This document shows positions 18,266 to 26,609 of a stretch of DNA of 64,000 nt, in pieces; the first letter of the stretch is position 1, and the number at the start of each line of letters is the position of its first letter. This DNA is from Billgrantia saliphila (GTDB taxonomy: Bacteria; Pseudomonadota; Gammaproteobacteria; Pseudomonadales; Halomonadaceae): positions 124,001-188,000 of the forward strand of contig NZ_PJRN01000005.1 of NCBI RefSeq assembly GCF_002930105.1, given 5' to 3'. Made by a program: the position numbers and the translations under genes. The notes beneath the pieces were generated by a model, which was given only the letters and a program-made list of their open reading frames with translations, was not told where the DNA came from and did not search any database.

Positions 18266-19138
18266 TCAGACCGGTTCGGCCAGAAAACCGCCCTCCTTCA
18301 TCACCTGGGCGTAGCCGTCGCGGTAGCTGGGGAAGCGAAAGACATAGCCCGTCTCGCGCAGGCGGGTATTGTCGCAGCGCTTGCTCGCGCGCTTGCGCAG
18401 CGGCGCCTGGATCACTTCGGTCGGTTCCACCTTGAGCTGCCCGGCGAGCCAGGCCATTACGTCATGCAGCGGCTCCGGCGCGCAGTCGCTGACCAGGTAG
18501 AGACCGTCGAGCGGCTGGCCGGCGACATCCAGGCCGATCAGGTGCTTGAGCACGCCGGCGCAATCGTCGCGGTGGATGCGATTGGAGTACATCGGCGGTG
18601 TCTTGGGCGCGATGCGTCCCTCCAGCACCTGGCGGATCAGGCGATCGCGCCCCGGACCGTAGATGCCCGAGAACCGCACCGTCGTGCCGGCCAGCGAGCT
18701 CTCGCCCAGGGCCTGCTCGGCCTCGCGCATCACGGTCCCCGAGAAACCGGCCGCTTCCGCGGGACTTTCCTCGTCGACTCGCTCGCCCTCCTTCTGCGCA
18801 TATACGCTGGTGGAGGAGACGAAAAAGAGGCGTTGCGGCGTCCTGTCGCGTCCCTCGTAGGTGCGCAATACCGCCTTGAGACCGTCGCAATAGGCCGCTC
18901 GGTACGCGGCCTCGTCGAAGCGGTCGGCGCTGAGGATGTAGACGACGTAGTCGGCATCGGGCAGCGCGGACAGGGCGTCCTCGTCGACCAGATCGAGCGC
19001 CAGCGGTTCGATGCCGGAGCCCTCCAGTGCCGCCACGCTGCGGCGAGCCCCGATCACGCGATGGCCGGACGCCAGCAGCTCTCTGCCCAGCACCATGCCG
19101 ATATCGCCACAGCCCAGAATCAGTGTGGTTTTCTTCAC
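18266..19138 (-). CDS. YeeZ-like NAD(P)-binding SDR/epimerase family protein
   Basis: The 290-residue product has a Rossmann N-terminus, TTLILGCGDIGMVLGREL, with the GxGxxG-type loop. The short-chain dehydrogenase SSTSVYAQ segment holds a Ser-Tyr pair, and VRFSGIYGPGRDR follows. This is the YeeZ/extended-SDR pattern. The substrate is unknown; nucleotide-sugar or other small carbonyl compounds are possible. The GTG at 19138 has a purine-rich run close upstream. It is divergent from oxyR. Confidence 0.75.
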   Translation of the reverse strand: MKKTTLILGCGDIGMVLGRELLASGHRVIGARRSVAALEGSGIEPLALDLVDEDALSALPDADYVVYILSADRFDEAAYRAAYCDGLKAVLRTYEGRDRTPQRLFFVSSTSVYAQKEGERVDEESPAEAAGFSGTVMREAEQALGESSLAGTTVRFSGIYGPGRDRLIRQVLEGRIAPKTPPMYSNRIHRDDCAGVLKHLIGLDVAGQPLDGLYLVSDCAPEPLHDVMAWLAGQLKVEPTEVIQAPLRKRASKRCDNTRLRETGYVFRFPSYRDGYAQVMKEGGFLAEPV

Positions 19139-19155
19139 CTTTCTCTCGCCCCCTG

Positions 19156-19170
19156 ATAAAAAGTCCCTAT
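19156..19170. promoter_or_regulatory. Partial OxyR half-operator
   Basis: ATAA-N7-CTAT at 19156-19170 is one base off the OxyR half-site ATAG-N7-CTAT, in the divergent SDR-oxyR gap. The second half-site is poor. Autoregulation by OxyR is known in other bacteria. Confidence 0.3.
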
Positions 19171-19215
19171 TGAAAGTTATCTATCGTCCGAGAGGATGCC
19201 CACGGGGCACCAGTC

Positions 19216-20136
19216 ATGACTCTAACAGAACTTCGCTATATCGTAACCTTGGCGCAGGAGCGCCATTTCGGACGGGCCGCCGAGCGCTGCTTCGTTTCCC
19301 AGCCGACGCTGTCAGTGGCCGTGAAGAAACTCGAGGAGGAGCTCGGCGTGGCCCTGTTCGAGCGTTCAAAGTCCACCGTGCAGGTCACGCCTTTGGGCGA
19401 GAAGATCGTCGAGCAGGCCCAGCGCGTACTGGAGCAGAGCAGCGTGATCAAGGAGCTGGCCAATGCCGGCAAGGACCAGCTGGCGAGCCCCCTGCGCATC
19501 GGCGCCATCTATACCATCGGACCCTATCTCTTCCCCCATCTGATCCCGGCGCTGACGCGCAGCGCCCCGCAGATGCCGCTCTACATCGAGGAGGGCTTCA
19601 CCGCCAACCTGCGCCGCAAGCTGCGCAGTGGCGAGCTCGACGCCATCATCATCGCGTTGCCGTTCACCGAAACCGACGTGGTCACCAAGCCTCTCTACGA
19701 GGAGGAGTTCGAGGTTCTCATGCCGGCCAACCACGCCTGGAGCCAGCGAGACTTCATCGAGAAGGAGGATCTGCTCAAGGAGCGCCTGCTGCTGCTCGGT
19801 GAGGGACACTGCTTCCGCGACCAGATTCTCGAGGCCTGCCCGGCGATCAGCGCGCAGCTCAACAGCCCGAGCAATACCCTGACGGCGGAGGGTGGCTCAC
19901 TGGAGACTATCCGTCACATGGTCGCTTCCAAGCTCGGCATCACCGTGCTGCCGCGCTCGGCCATCGGCACCGGCCACTACGAAAGCGGCCTGCTCGCCAG
20001 CCGCCCGTTCCGTTCACCGGCTCCGTCGCGCACCGTGGCCATCGCCTGGCGCGCCAGTTTCCCACGGCCCAAGGCGATCGACGCCGTCACCGACGCCATC
20101 CAGCAGTGTCACGAGGCGCTTCCAGAAACTGCATGA
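19216..20136 (+). CDS. oxyR: Peroxide-sensing LysR regulator OxyR
   Basis: The 306-residue protein has the LysR helix-turn-helix HFGRAAERCFVSQPTLSVAVKKLEEELG. The two redox cysteines fall exactly at residues 199 and 208 (GHCFRDQILEAC), the E. coli positions that form a disulfide on H2O2 exposure. The KELANAG and IRHMVASKLGITVLP blocks are also typical. The ATG at 19216 directly follows a plain leader. The stop overlaps the recG start by 3 nt, so peroxide sensing and fork repair are transcriptionally linked here, as in Pseudomonas. Confidence 0.94.
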   Translation: MTLTELRYIVTLAQERHFGRAAERCFVSQPTLSVAVKKLEEELGVALFERSKSTVQVTPLGEKIVEQAQRVLEQSSVIKELANAGKDQLASPLRIGAIYTIGPYLFPHLIPALTRSAPQMPLYIEEGFTANLRRKLRSGELDAIIIALPFTETDVVTKPLYEEEFEVLMPANHAWSQRDFIEKEDLLKERLLLLGEGHCFRDQILEACPAISAQLNSPSNTLTAEGGSLETIRHMVASKLGITVLPRSAIGTGHYESGLLASRPFRSPAPSRTVAIAWRASFPRPKAIDAVTDAIQQCHEALPETA

Positions 20137-22226
20137 GCGCCCACATGAATGCTCTCGACGCGCCGGTCACCTCCCTCAAGGGCGTAGGGGAGGCGCTGCG
20201 GTTGAAGCTGGCCCGGCTACGCGTGGAAAGCGTGGCCGACCTGCTCTTCCACCTGCCGCTGCGCTACCAGGACCGCACCCGCATCACCCCCATCGGTACC
20301 CTGCGGGCCGGCCACGAGGCGGTGGTGGAGGGCGAGGTGTCGGCCAGCGACGTGGTCAAGGGGCGCCGCCGCAGCCTGCTGGTGCGGTTGCGCGACGGCT
20401 CCGGCATCATCAGCCTGCGCTTCTTTCACTTCTCGCCGGCCCAACAGCAGCAGTTTCGTCCCGGCACCCGGGTGCGCTGCTTCGGCGAAGCCCGCGCCGG
20501 TGCCACCGGCCTGGAAATCTATCACCCAGAGTATCGCCTGCTCAGCGCCGAGGCACCGCCGGTGGAGGATCATCTGACGCCGATCTACCCCACCACCGAA
20601 GGCTTGCACCAGGCGCGCCTGCGTGCCCTGATCGAACAGGCGCTGGAACTGCACGAAGCCGCCCCCGAGGCGCTGCCCGACTGGATTCCCCCCGAGCTTC
20701 GCCAGCGCTTCGCTCTGCCCGAGCTGCACCAGGCCCTGCACGTGCTGCATCAGCCGCCGCCGGACGCCGACCCCGAACGGCTCGCCAGCGGCCGGCATAC
20801 GGCCACCCGACGCCTGGCGCTCGAGGAACTGCTCGCCCATCGGCTGAGCCTGAGGGAGGTGCGCCTGCGAATCCAGCAGGACGGGGCGCCGGCGCTGCCC
20901 AGCGGGCGCGGCCTGCAGACGCGCTTTCTCACCCAACTGCCGTTTTCCCTGACCGGTGCCCAGCGCCGCGTGCTCGACGAGATCGGCAGCGACCTGGCGC
21001 GCGAAGTCCCCATGCTGCGTCTGGTCCAGGGCGACGTAGGCTCGGGCAAGACGGTGGTGGCGGCGAGGGCGGCGCTCGCCGCCATCGCCGGCGAATGCCA
21101 GGCGGCCATGATGGCGCCCACCGAGATTCTGGCCGAGCAGCACTATCGCACCTTCAGGGCCTGGTTCGAGCCGCTCGGCATCGAGGTGGCATGGCTATCC
21201 GGCAAGCTCAAGGGCAAGACGCGCCTCGATACCAAGACGGCCATTCGCGACGGGCGCGCCCGCATGGTGGTGGGCACCCACGCGCTGTTCCAGGACGATG
21301 TCCACTTCCAGCGCCTGGGGCTCGCCATCATCGACGAACAGCATCGCTTCGGCGTGCACCAGCGCCTGGCGCTGCGCGAGAAAGGCGAGGCCGGCGGCCT
21401 CACGCCCCACCAGCTGGTGATGACCGCCACGCCGATCCCGCGCACCCTGGCGATGAGCGCCTACGCCGACCTCGACGTCTCTATCATCGACGAGCTGCCG
21501 CCCGGGCGCACCCCGGTGAAGACGGTGGTGGTGCCCGACGAGCGCCGTCCGGAGGTCGTTGCGCGTATTCGCCACGCCTGCGCCGAGGGGCGCCAGGCCT
21601 ACTGGGTCTGTACCTTGATCGAGGAGTCCGACGCGCTGCAGTGCCAGGCCGCCGAGGCGACCCGCGACGAACTCACCGAAGCGCTACCGGAGCTTGCCAT
21701 TGGGCTGGTGCACGGGCGCATGAAGGCCAGCGAGAAAGCTGCGGTCATGGAGGCGTTCAAGAGCGGCGAGCTCGACCTGCTGGTAGCCACCACGGTGATC
21801 GAAGTGGGGGTCGACGTGCCCAATGCCAGCCTGATGATCATCGAGAATCCCGAGCGGCTGGGGCTGTCGCAGCTGCATCAGCTGCGCGGGCGGGTGGGAC
21901 GCGGCTCGACGGAGAGTTTTTGTGTGCTGCTCTATCATGGGCCGCTGTCGGCCCACTCCCGCGAACGCTTGGCGGTGATGCGCGAAACCACCGACGGCTT
22001 TCGCATCGCTGAAAAGGACCTGGAGCTGCGCGGTCCCGGCGAGGTGCTGGGCACCCGACAGACGGGGCTGGCCCAGATGAAGATCGCCGATCTCGAGCGC
22101 GACGCCGATTTGCTCGAGCGCATTCCGCCCCTGGCCGAGGCGCTGCTCGCCGGCCATCCCGAGGCCAGCCGACCGCTGATCCGCCGCTGGCTCGGCGACG
22201 AGGCGGGGCGCTACGGCCAAGTCTGA
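20133..22226 (+). CDS. recG: ATP-dependent DNA helicase RecG
   Basis: RecG remodels stalled replication forks and Holliday junctions. The 697-residue length equals that of E. coli RecG (693). The wedge domain is N-terminal, then Walker A VQGDVGSGKTVVA, the DExH-type box IIDEQHRFGV and TATPIPRTLAM. The C-terminal ENPERLGLSQLHQLRGRVGRG motif is also present. ATG at 20133 overlaps the oxyR stop; an in-frame ATG at 20145 is an alternative. The C-terminus ends 5 nt from the convergent FUSC gene. Confidence 0.95.
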   Translation: MSAHMNALDAPVTSLKGVGEALRLKLARLRVESVADLLFHLPLRYQDRTRITPIGTLRAGHEAVVEGEVSASDVVKGRRRSLLVRLRDGSGIISLRFFHFSPAQQQQFRPGTRVRCFGEARAGATGLEIYHPEYRLLSAEAPPVEDHLTPIYPTTEGLHQARLRALIEQALELHEAAPEALPDWIPPELRQRFALPELHQALHVLHQPPPDADPERLASGRHTATRRLALEELLAHRLSLREVRLRIQQDGAPALPSGRGLQTRFLTQLPFSLTGAQRRVLDEIGSDLAREVPMLRLVQGDVGSGKTVVAARAALAAIAGECQAAMMAPTEILAEQHYRTFRAWFEPLGIEVAWLSGKLKGKTRLDTKTAIRDGRARMVVGTHALFQDDVHFQRLGLAIIDEQHRFGVHQRLALREKGEAGGLTPHQLVMTATPIPRTLAMSAYADLDVSIIDELPPGRTPVKTVVVPDERRPEVVARIRHACAEGRQAYWVCTLIEESDALQCQAAEATRDELTEALPELAIGLVHGRMKASEKAAVMEAFKSGELDLLVATTVIEVGVDVPNASLMIIENPERLGLSQLHQLRGRVGRGSTESFCVLLYHGPLSAHSRERLAVMRETTDGFRIAEKDLELRGPGEVLGTRQTGLAQMKIADLERDADLLERIPPLAEALLAGHPEASRPLIRRWLGDEAGRYGQV

Positions 22227-22231
22227 TGCCG

Positions 22232-24454
22232 TCAGCCGACCGCCGCGACACGGCGGTCGATCGGTTCGTGGGGAGTGCCGATCAAGCGATTGGCCGCCTC
22301 GGTCAGCGGCCCCAGCTGCCGCGCGATCAGCAGCAGCTGAGTCTGCATGGCCGGGTAGGTTTCATCGTCGAGCCCCTGCGATTCGTTCTCGAGCCGGGTC
22401 ACCAGCACTTCCCGCGCCTCCTCGAGATCAGCGGCGGGAACACGTCGAGCTAGACGCTCCGCCAGGGCCTCCAGATAGTCGGCGATGCCACGCGCGGCAG
22501 GAACCAGGTGTGCGCCGTCGTCGGTCTCGCCGAGTCGATGCCGATGGGCGCCCAGCGCCGAGAGATACCCGAGCAGGGTATGGGACAGCACCAGGAAACG
22601 GAAGCCATCGTCGGCGACATGCCGGCGGTAATGCTCGGGCTCCTGAAGCATGTTGGACAGCAGGGTCGACAGCGCGGCATCGGCGTTGTGCGCGTTGCGC
22701 CGCGCCAGGCGATAGGCGAGGTCGTCCTGCTTGCCGCTGCCGTACTGGTGCAGAATCTCTTCCAGGTAGCGGCGGCTGGCGGTGAGCGCGCCGGCGGCTT
22801 CGCGATGCAACCGCCGTCCCTGCCAGTCGGGCAGGATGAAGAACACCGCCGCCCCGGCGATCAGCGCTCCGATCAGGGTATCGAAGAGCCGCGGCCAGAT
22901 CAGATCGAAGCCGTCACCGACCTGGTTGAAGCTGCACAGCACCAGCAGGGTGATGGCTGCCGTGGCGACAATGTAGTGCTTTTCGCGCGTGGCGAAGAAG
23001 GTCACCCCGGCGACGACCGCGATCAGCGTCTGCAGCAGGGCGCTGGGAAACAGCGTGATCGAGGCCCAGCCGACGATCAGGCCGAGCACGGTGCCGGCGA
23101 TGCGCTGGACCAGGAAGCGCCGGGTGGCGGCGAAGTTGGGGCGGCAGACGAACAGCGTGGTGAGCAGGATCCAGAAGCCCTGAGTGGGGTGGATCAGGTG
23201 CAGCAGGCCATACCCCGCCAGCAGCGCCAGGGCCAGCCGGATCGCATGGCGAAAGGTGGGCGACCCCACTGTCAGGTTGAGGCGAATGCGCTCCCAGGCA
23301 TCCTTGAGGCTCGAGGGCGAGCGATCGTGCAGGCTGACATCGCCCTGGCTGGCGCTGGCGTCCGGATTGTGCGCCATGGCCAGCTGCTCTTCGAGGGTGG
23401 CGAGGTTCTCGGCCAGGGCGGTGAGCGGTGGCATCAGCTCGCGCCACGCCGGATTGCGCTGGGCCCTCAAGTGCTCGATCGAAGCGCGCAGGTCGGCGAG
23501 CGCCCGTTCGCTCTGGCCGTGCTCGAAAGGACGATTGAGCAACAATGCCTTGCCCAGCCGCTTGCACGCCTGCCCCTGCTGGTCGAGCAGGCGCTGGCAG
23601 CGGAACAGCACGTCGTGATGGAAGAAGGCGTCGGTCAGCTGAGCGTAGGGGTAGTGCGAGGAGCTGGCCCGCTCGTGAATGTCCTGGGCGATGAAGTAGA
23701 TGCGCAGATAGCGGTTCAGCTTGCGCTCGCCGCGCTGCCCCTCGAGCCGGCGGAAGATCATTTCCTTGGCGCGATTGAGCGCCTCGACCACCTTGCCGTT
23801 CTGCCGCGCCAGCGCCAGGCGGCGAGTCTCCACGTCCAGCCCGCGCAGCGGTTCGAACAGCAGCGACTTGATGATCAGGTACTTGCCCAGCTCGCGATAG
23901 AGCTGGGCCATGCTCTGCTTGACCGGCTGACGCGAGAACAGCGCGCACCAGATCACCGAAATCGCCCCGTACCAGGCCGCTCCCAGCAGGATGAGCAACG
24001 TCTGGTTCCAGCCCCCCGCCTCGGGCACGCCGGCGTGGTGCTCGATGGAGATCATGGTGTAGATCGCCAGTATCAGCGTGCCGGAGGCGATGGTGGCGTA
24101 GCGCTGCCCCACCGCGCCGAGCATGATCAGGACGAAGGTGGAAACGCCCAGCAGGGCGGCGAACAGCCACGGCCAGGGAAACAGCCAGCGCACGGCAAGC
24201 GATGCGACGGCGAAGCAAAGCAGCGTCACCAGCAGCGCCTGCAGCCGCCCCTGCCAGCTGTCGTCGGTCTCGGACAGGGCGCTGGCGATGATGCCCAGAA
24301 ACAGCGGGATCAGCAACGCGATGTCGGCCAGCGCCCAGCTCAGCAGCAGCGCCCCGCTGAAGGCGAGAAAGACCCGCAGGCTGTAGGCGAACTTGTCCAG
24401 CGTCCAGAGACGTCGCAGCGAAAGCGATAGCGAGTTCGGCATGCAGTGCATCAT
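22232..24454 (-). CDS. FUSC-family (YccS-type) inner membrane protein
   Basis: The 740-residue product has two membrane blocks. The first, about residues 25-170, has six hydrophobic helices. The second, about 395-520, has another set with PTQGFWILLTTLFVCRPNF and GTVLGLIVGW, FUSC signatures. The two blocks are joined by a charged middle domain, and a cytoplasmic tail ends the protein. The family is related to aromatic acid and fusaric acid efflux proteins, but YccS substrates are not known. The stop lies 5 nt past the convergent recG stop, and an inverted repeat inside its 3' end at 22237-22259 may terminate recG. Confidence 0.85.
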   Translation of the reverse strand: MMHCMPNSLSLSLRRLWTLDKFAYSLRVFLAFSGALLLSWALADIALLIPLFLGIIASALSETDDSWQGRLQALLVTLLCFAVASLAVRWLFPWPWLFAALLGVSTFVLIMLGAVGQRYATIASGTLILAIYTMISIEHHAGVPEAGGWNQTLLILLGAAWYGAISVIWCALFSRQPVKQSMAQLYRELGKYLIIKSLLFEPLRGLDVETRRLALARQNGKVVEALNRAKEMIFRRLEGQRGERKLNRYLRIYFIAQDIHERASSSHYPYAQLTDAFFHHDVLFRCQRLLDQQGQACKRLGKALLLNRPFEHGQSERALADLRASIEHLRAQRNPAWRELMPPLTALAENLATLEEQLAMAHNPDASASQGDVSLHDRSPSSLKDAWERIRLNLTVGSPTFRHAIRLALALLAGYGLLHLIHPTQGFWILLTTLFVCRPNFAATRRFLVQRIAGTVLGLIVGWASITLFPSALLQTLIAVVAGVTFFATREKHYIVATAAITLLVLCSFNQVGDGFDLIWPRLFDTLIGALIAGAAVFFILPDWQGRRLHREAAGALTASRRYLEEILHQYGSGKQDDLAYRLARRNAHNADAALSTLLSNMLQEPEHYRRHVADDGFRFLVLSHTLLGYLSALGAHRHRLGETDDGAHLVPAARGIADYLEALAERLARRVPAADLEEAREVLVTRLENESQGLDDETYPAMQTQLLLIARQLGPLTEAANRLIGTPHEPIDRRVAAVG
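22237..22259 (+). terminator. Hairpin inside the 3' end of the FUSC gene, downstream of recG
   Basis: CGACCGCCG (22237-22245) pairs with CGGCGGTCG (22251-22259). It lies 10 nt past the recG stop and inside the last codons of the convergent gene. T tract is absent. Confidence 0.35.
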
Positions 24455-24538
24455 CCCCAGAGAACCAAGCCCTATTCTCTACCCGACACTCGACTTTCGT
24501 ATAGTCCTGCTGCCAACGCGGTCCTTGGCCAGGGGGGA

Positions 24539-25150
24539 TCAAAGCCGGGCAAGCCAGCCATCGGCGCCGGCCAGGAGCGCTTTTCGCTCTGCGTCCAGCG
24601 CGTCACGCAGCTCCGGATCGGCGAGGTCGCCGAGGTTATCGGCAAGCCCCACCAGCACGGCGTTCAATCCCGCGTGCAGCAGCCTCGCGCCGGCCCGGGT
24701 ATCGCTCTGCAGCCGCTCGGCCGTCTGGGGCAACGCTTCGACGCTCAACGCCAGCCCGTCCCGACAGGCTCGGGCGATCTCCAGCGGCACGCGGCAGGTG
24801 GATTCGATGGCCCGCTCCAGCTCCGTCTTGTCGTCTCGCTGTTCGACCCGCTGAGGCGCACCATGGGAGCGTTTCACTGCCGACAGGTAGTTCTCGAAGA
24901 CGGCAACATCCTCGTCGGCCAGGCGCGCCAGCGCGTCGCCCAGGGCATCGCCGCGCGCGATCATGCCGGACCGCTGCGCGGAGGGCGCCCTGGCATCGCT
25001 GAGACGCAGCCCCTTCAAGACCAACGCCAGGCCAAACCCGGCGCTTACCGCTGCCGCCGCTCCGCAGCCCGGCATGGCGCGGGCCTCGATGGCGTCGCGA
25101 AAATCCACGAGGGGCGATTGCCAGATGCTTTTTAAATGCTCCATGGCCAT
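24539..25150 (-). CDS. Free-standing cyclodeaminase/cyclohydrolase-like protein
   Basis: The 203-residue, mostly helical product matches the C-terminal domain of formiminotransferase-cyclodeaminase. It has SPLVDFRDAIEARAMPGCGAAAA near the N-terminus, equivalent to the P-G-G-G-S-A-A block, and long leucine-rich helices after it. Such proteins act on formimino- or methenyl-tetrahydrofolate, but here the G-C-G in place of G-G-G is a deviation, so activity is uncertain. It is divergent from the DUF3100 gene, with a 138-bp gap. No formiminotransferase partner is seen. Confidence 0.65.
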   Translation of the reverse strand: MAMEHLKSIWQSPLVDFRDAIEARAMPGCGAAAAVSAGFGLALVLKGLRLSDARAPSAQRSGMIARGDALGDALARLADEDVAVFENYLSAVKRSHGAPQRVEQRDDKTELERAIESTCRVPLEIARACRDGLALSVEALPQTAERLQSDTRAGARLLHAGLNAVLVGLADNLGDLADPELRDALDAERKALLAGADGWLARL

Positions 25151-25288
25151 CCCTGCCGTCGATACGCCTACAGCGTAGTCCGCAGCGCCTCCATACGGTG
25201 TGTCATTTTTCAGAACACCAAGCGCCTACCATTGGAACAGTCTCCTTTCGATACTCAAGATGTCCCAATAACAGACAAGGACAATCCA

Positions 25289-26110
25289 ATGGACATGAAA
25301 CTGCTGCTCGATTGGCGCCTGCACCTGACGGTGATACTGGCGTCGCTTCTCGCCGAGTGGATCGGCATCCTTCGCATCCCGCTGGGCCCGGGAACGCTAT
25401 TACTGCTGCCATTGTTCTATGCCTTCCTCGTCGGGGTGCTGCTCAATCCGCATCTTTTCATGAGCATGCAGCGGATTATCCCCAAGCCGGTCAGCAACGC
25501 CGCCGGACCGTTGATCATGATCTCCGTCCTCCCTTTCATCGCCAAGTTCGGCTCCACCATCGGGCCAGCCATCGAGCAGCTCGTCGCCGCCGGTCCGGCC
25601 CTGATCCTGCAGGAACTCGGCAACCTCGGCACCATGCTGCTGGCATTGCCGTTCGCGGTACTGGTACTGCGCATGGGGCGGGAAGCCATCGGAGCCACCT
25701 ATTCCATCGCTCGCGAACCTAACATCGCCGTCATTTCCGACAAGTACGGCCTGAGAAGCCCCGAAGGCATCGGCATCATGGGTGTCTATGTGGTGGGCAC
25801 CATGTTCGGCACCCTCTACTTCGCGCTGATGGCCGGCTATCTCGCCTCGCTGGATCTACTCGACATCCGAGCCCTGGCCATGGCTTGCGGCGTCGGCAGC
25901 GGCAGCATGGTGGCAGCCTGCTCCGGTGCCTTGGCGGAGGCGGCTCCCCACCTGCGCGACGAGCTGCTCGCCTTTTCCGGCGCCAGCAACTTGCTGACCT
26001 ATGCCACCGGTCTCTACGTTTCCCTGTTCATCGCCCTGCCTGCCGCCGAATGGCTCTACAAGCGCCTGGGTGGCGCCATGTTTGAGGAGATCCGCCATGA
26101 AACCCACTGA
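25289..26110 (+). CDS. DUF3100 multi-pass membrane protein
   Basis: The 273-residue product is a polytopic membrane protein with about eight hydrophobic segments. It contains IPLGPGTLLLLPLFYAFLVG near the N-terminus and GIGIMGVYVVGTMFGTLYFALMAGYL in the middle. A glycine-rich GVGSGSMVAACSGALAE loop near residue 200 looks like a transport core. It matches the DUF3100 family as I recognise it; function is not established. AAGG lies 8 nt before the ATG. It overlaps the next small membrane gene by 14 nt, so both parts are probably one transporter. Confidence 0.75.
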   Translation: MDMKLLLDWRLHLTVILASLLAEWIGILRIPLGPGTLLLLPLFYAFLVGVLLNPHLFMSMQRIIPKPVSNAAGPLIMISVLPFIAKFGSTIGPAIEQLVAAGPALILQELGNLGTMLLALPFAVLVLRMGREAIGATYSIAREPNIAVISDKYGLRSPEGIGIMGVYVVGTMFGTLYFALMAGYLASLDLLDIRALAMACGVGSGSMVAACSGALAEAAPHLRDELLAFSGASNLLTYATGLYVSLFIALPAAEWLYKRLGGAMFEEIRHETH

Positions 26111-26597
26111 GACGACCGCACCGAATGGCGGTTTCGACGCCTCCGCCCTGGTTGAGCTGCGCCCCGAACAGCAGCTCGGCAAGACCGCCCTGCTGCTGGC
26201 CGCGGTGTGCGTGGCAGCCTGGATATCCAACATGGTCAACGGCGCCCCGCTGCACCTGGCACTGCCCGGGATGCTGATTCTCTACGCCATGGTCATGATC
26301 GGCCTGGTCATCGGGCGTTTCGTTCCGTTCTACCTGCCCAGCGTGGCCTGGGTCTCGCTGGTCAGCATCGTCGTAACGCTACCCGCCTTTCCCGGCAGTG
26401 GGTGGATCGTCGGTCAGCTCAGCCACGTGGACTTCCTCGCCGTCGTCACGCCGGTACTGGCCTACGCCGGACTGGCCCTGACCGGGCGCGAGTTCACCAT
26501 GTTCCGGCAGACCGGCTGGAAACTTGTCATCGTCTCGCTGCTGGTATTCACCGGCACCTTCGTCGCCTCGGCGGTGATCGCCAACCTGCTGCTTTGA
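26097..26597 (+). CDS. Small membrane partner of the DUF3100 protein
   Basis: The 166-residue product has about five hydrophobic helices (about residues 30-46, 54-75, 80-97, 110-128 and 140-166) and a short soluble N-terminus. I do not recognise a named family. The ATG is 14 nt inside the DUF3100 gene and the M20 hydrolase starts 13 nt after the stop. That spacing suggests obligate co-expression and a two-subunit membrane system. Confidence 0.7.
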   Translation: MKPTETTAPNGGFDASALVELRPEQQLGKTALLLAAVCVAAWISNMVNGAPLHLALPGMLILYAMVMIGLVIGRFVPFYLPSVAWVSLVSIVVTLPAFPGSGWIVGQLSHVDFLAVVTPVLAYAGLALTGREFTMFRQTGWKLVIVSLLVFTGTFVASAVIANLLL

Positions 26598-26609
26598 GGA
26601 GCCCGACTC

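Noticed and set aside
22508..24430. Open frame of about 640 codons antisense to the FUSC gene
   Set aside because: The translation is Gln/Arg/Gly-rich and lacks membrane or domain patterns, as expected from a shadow of a high-GC gene.
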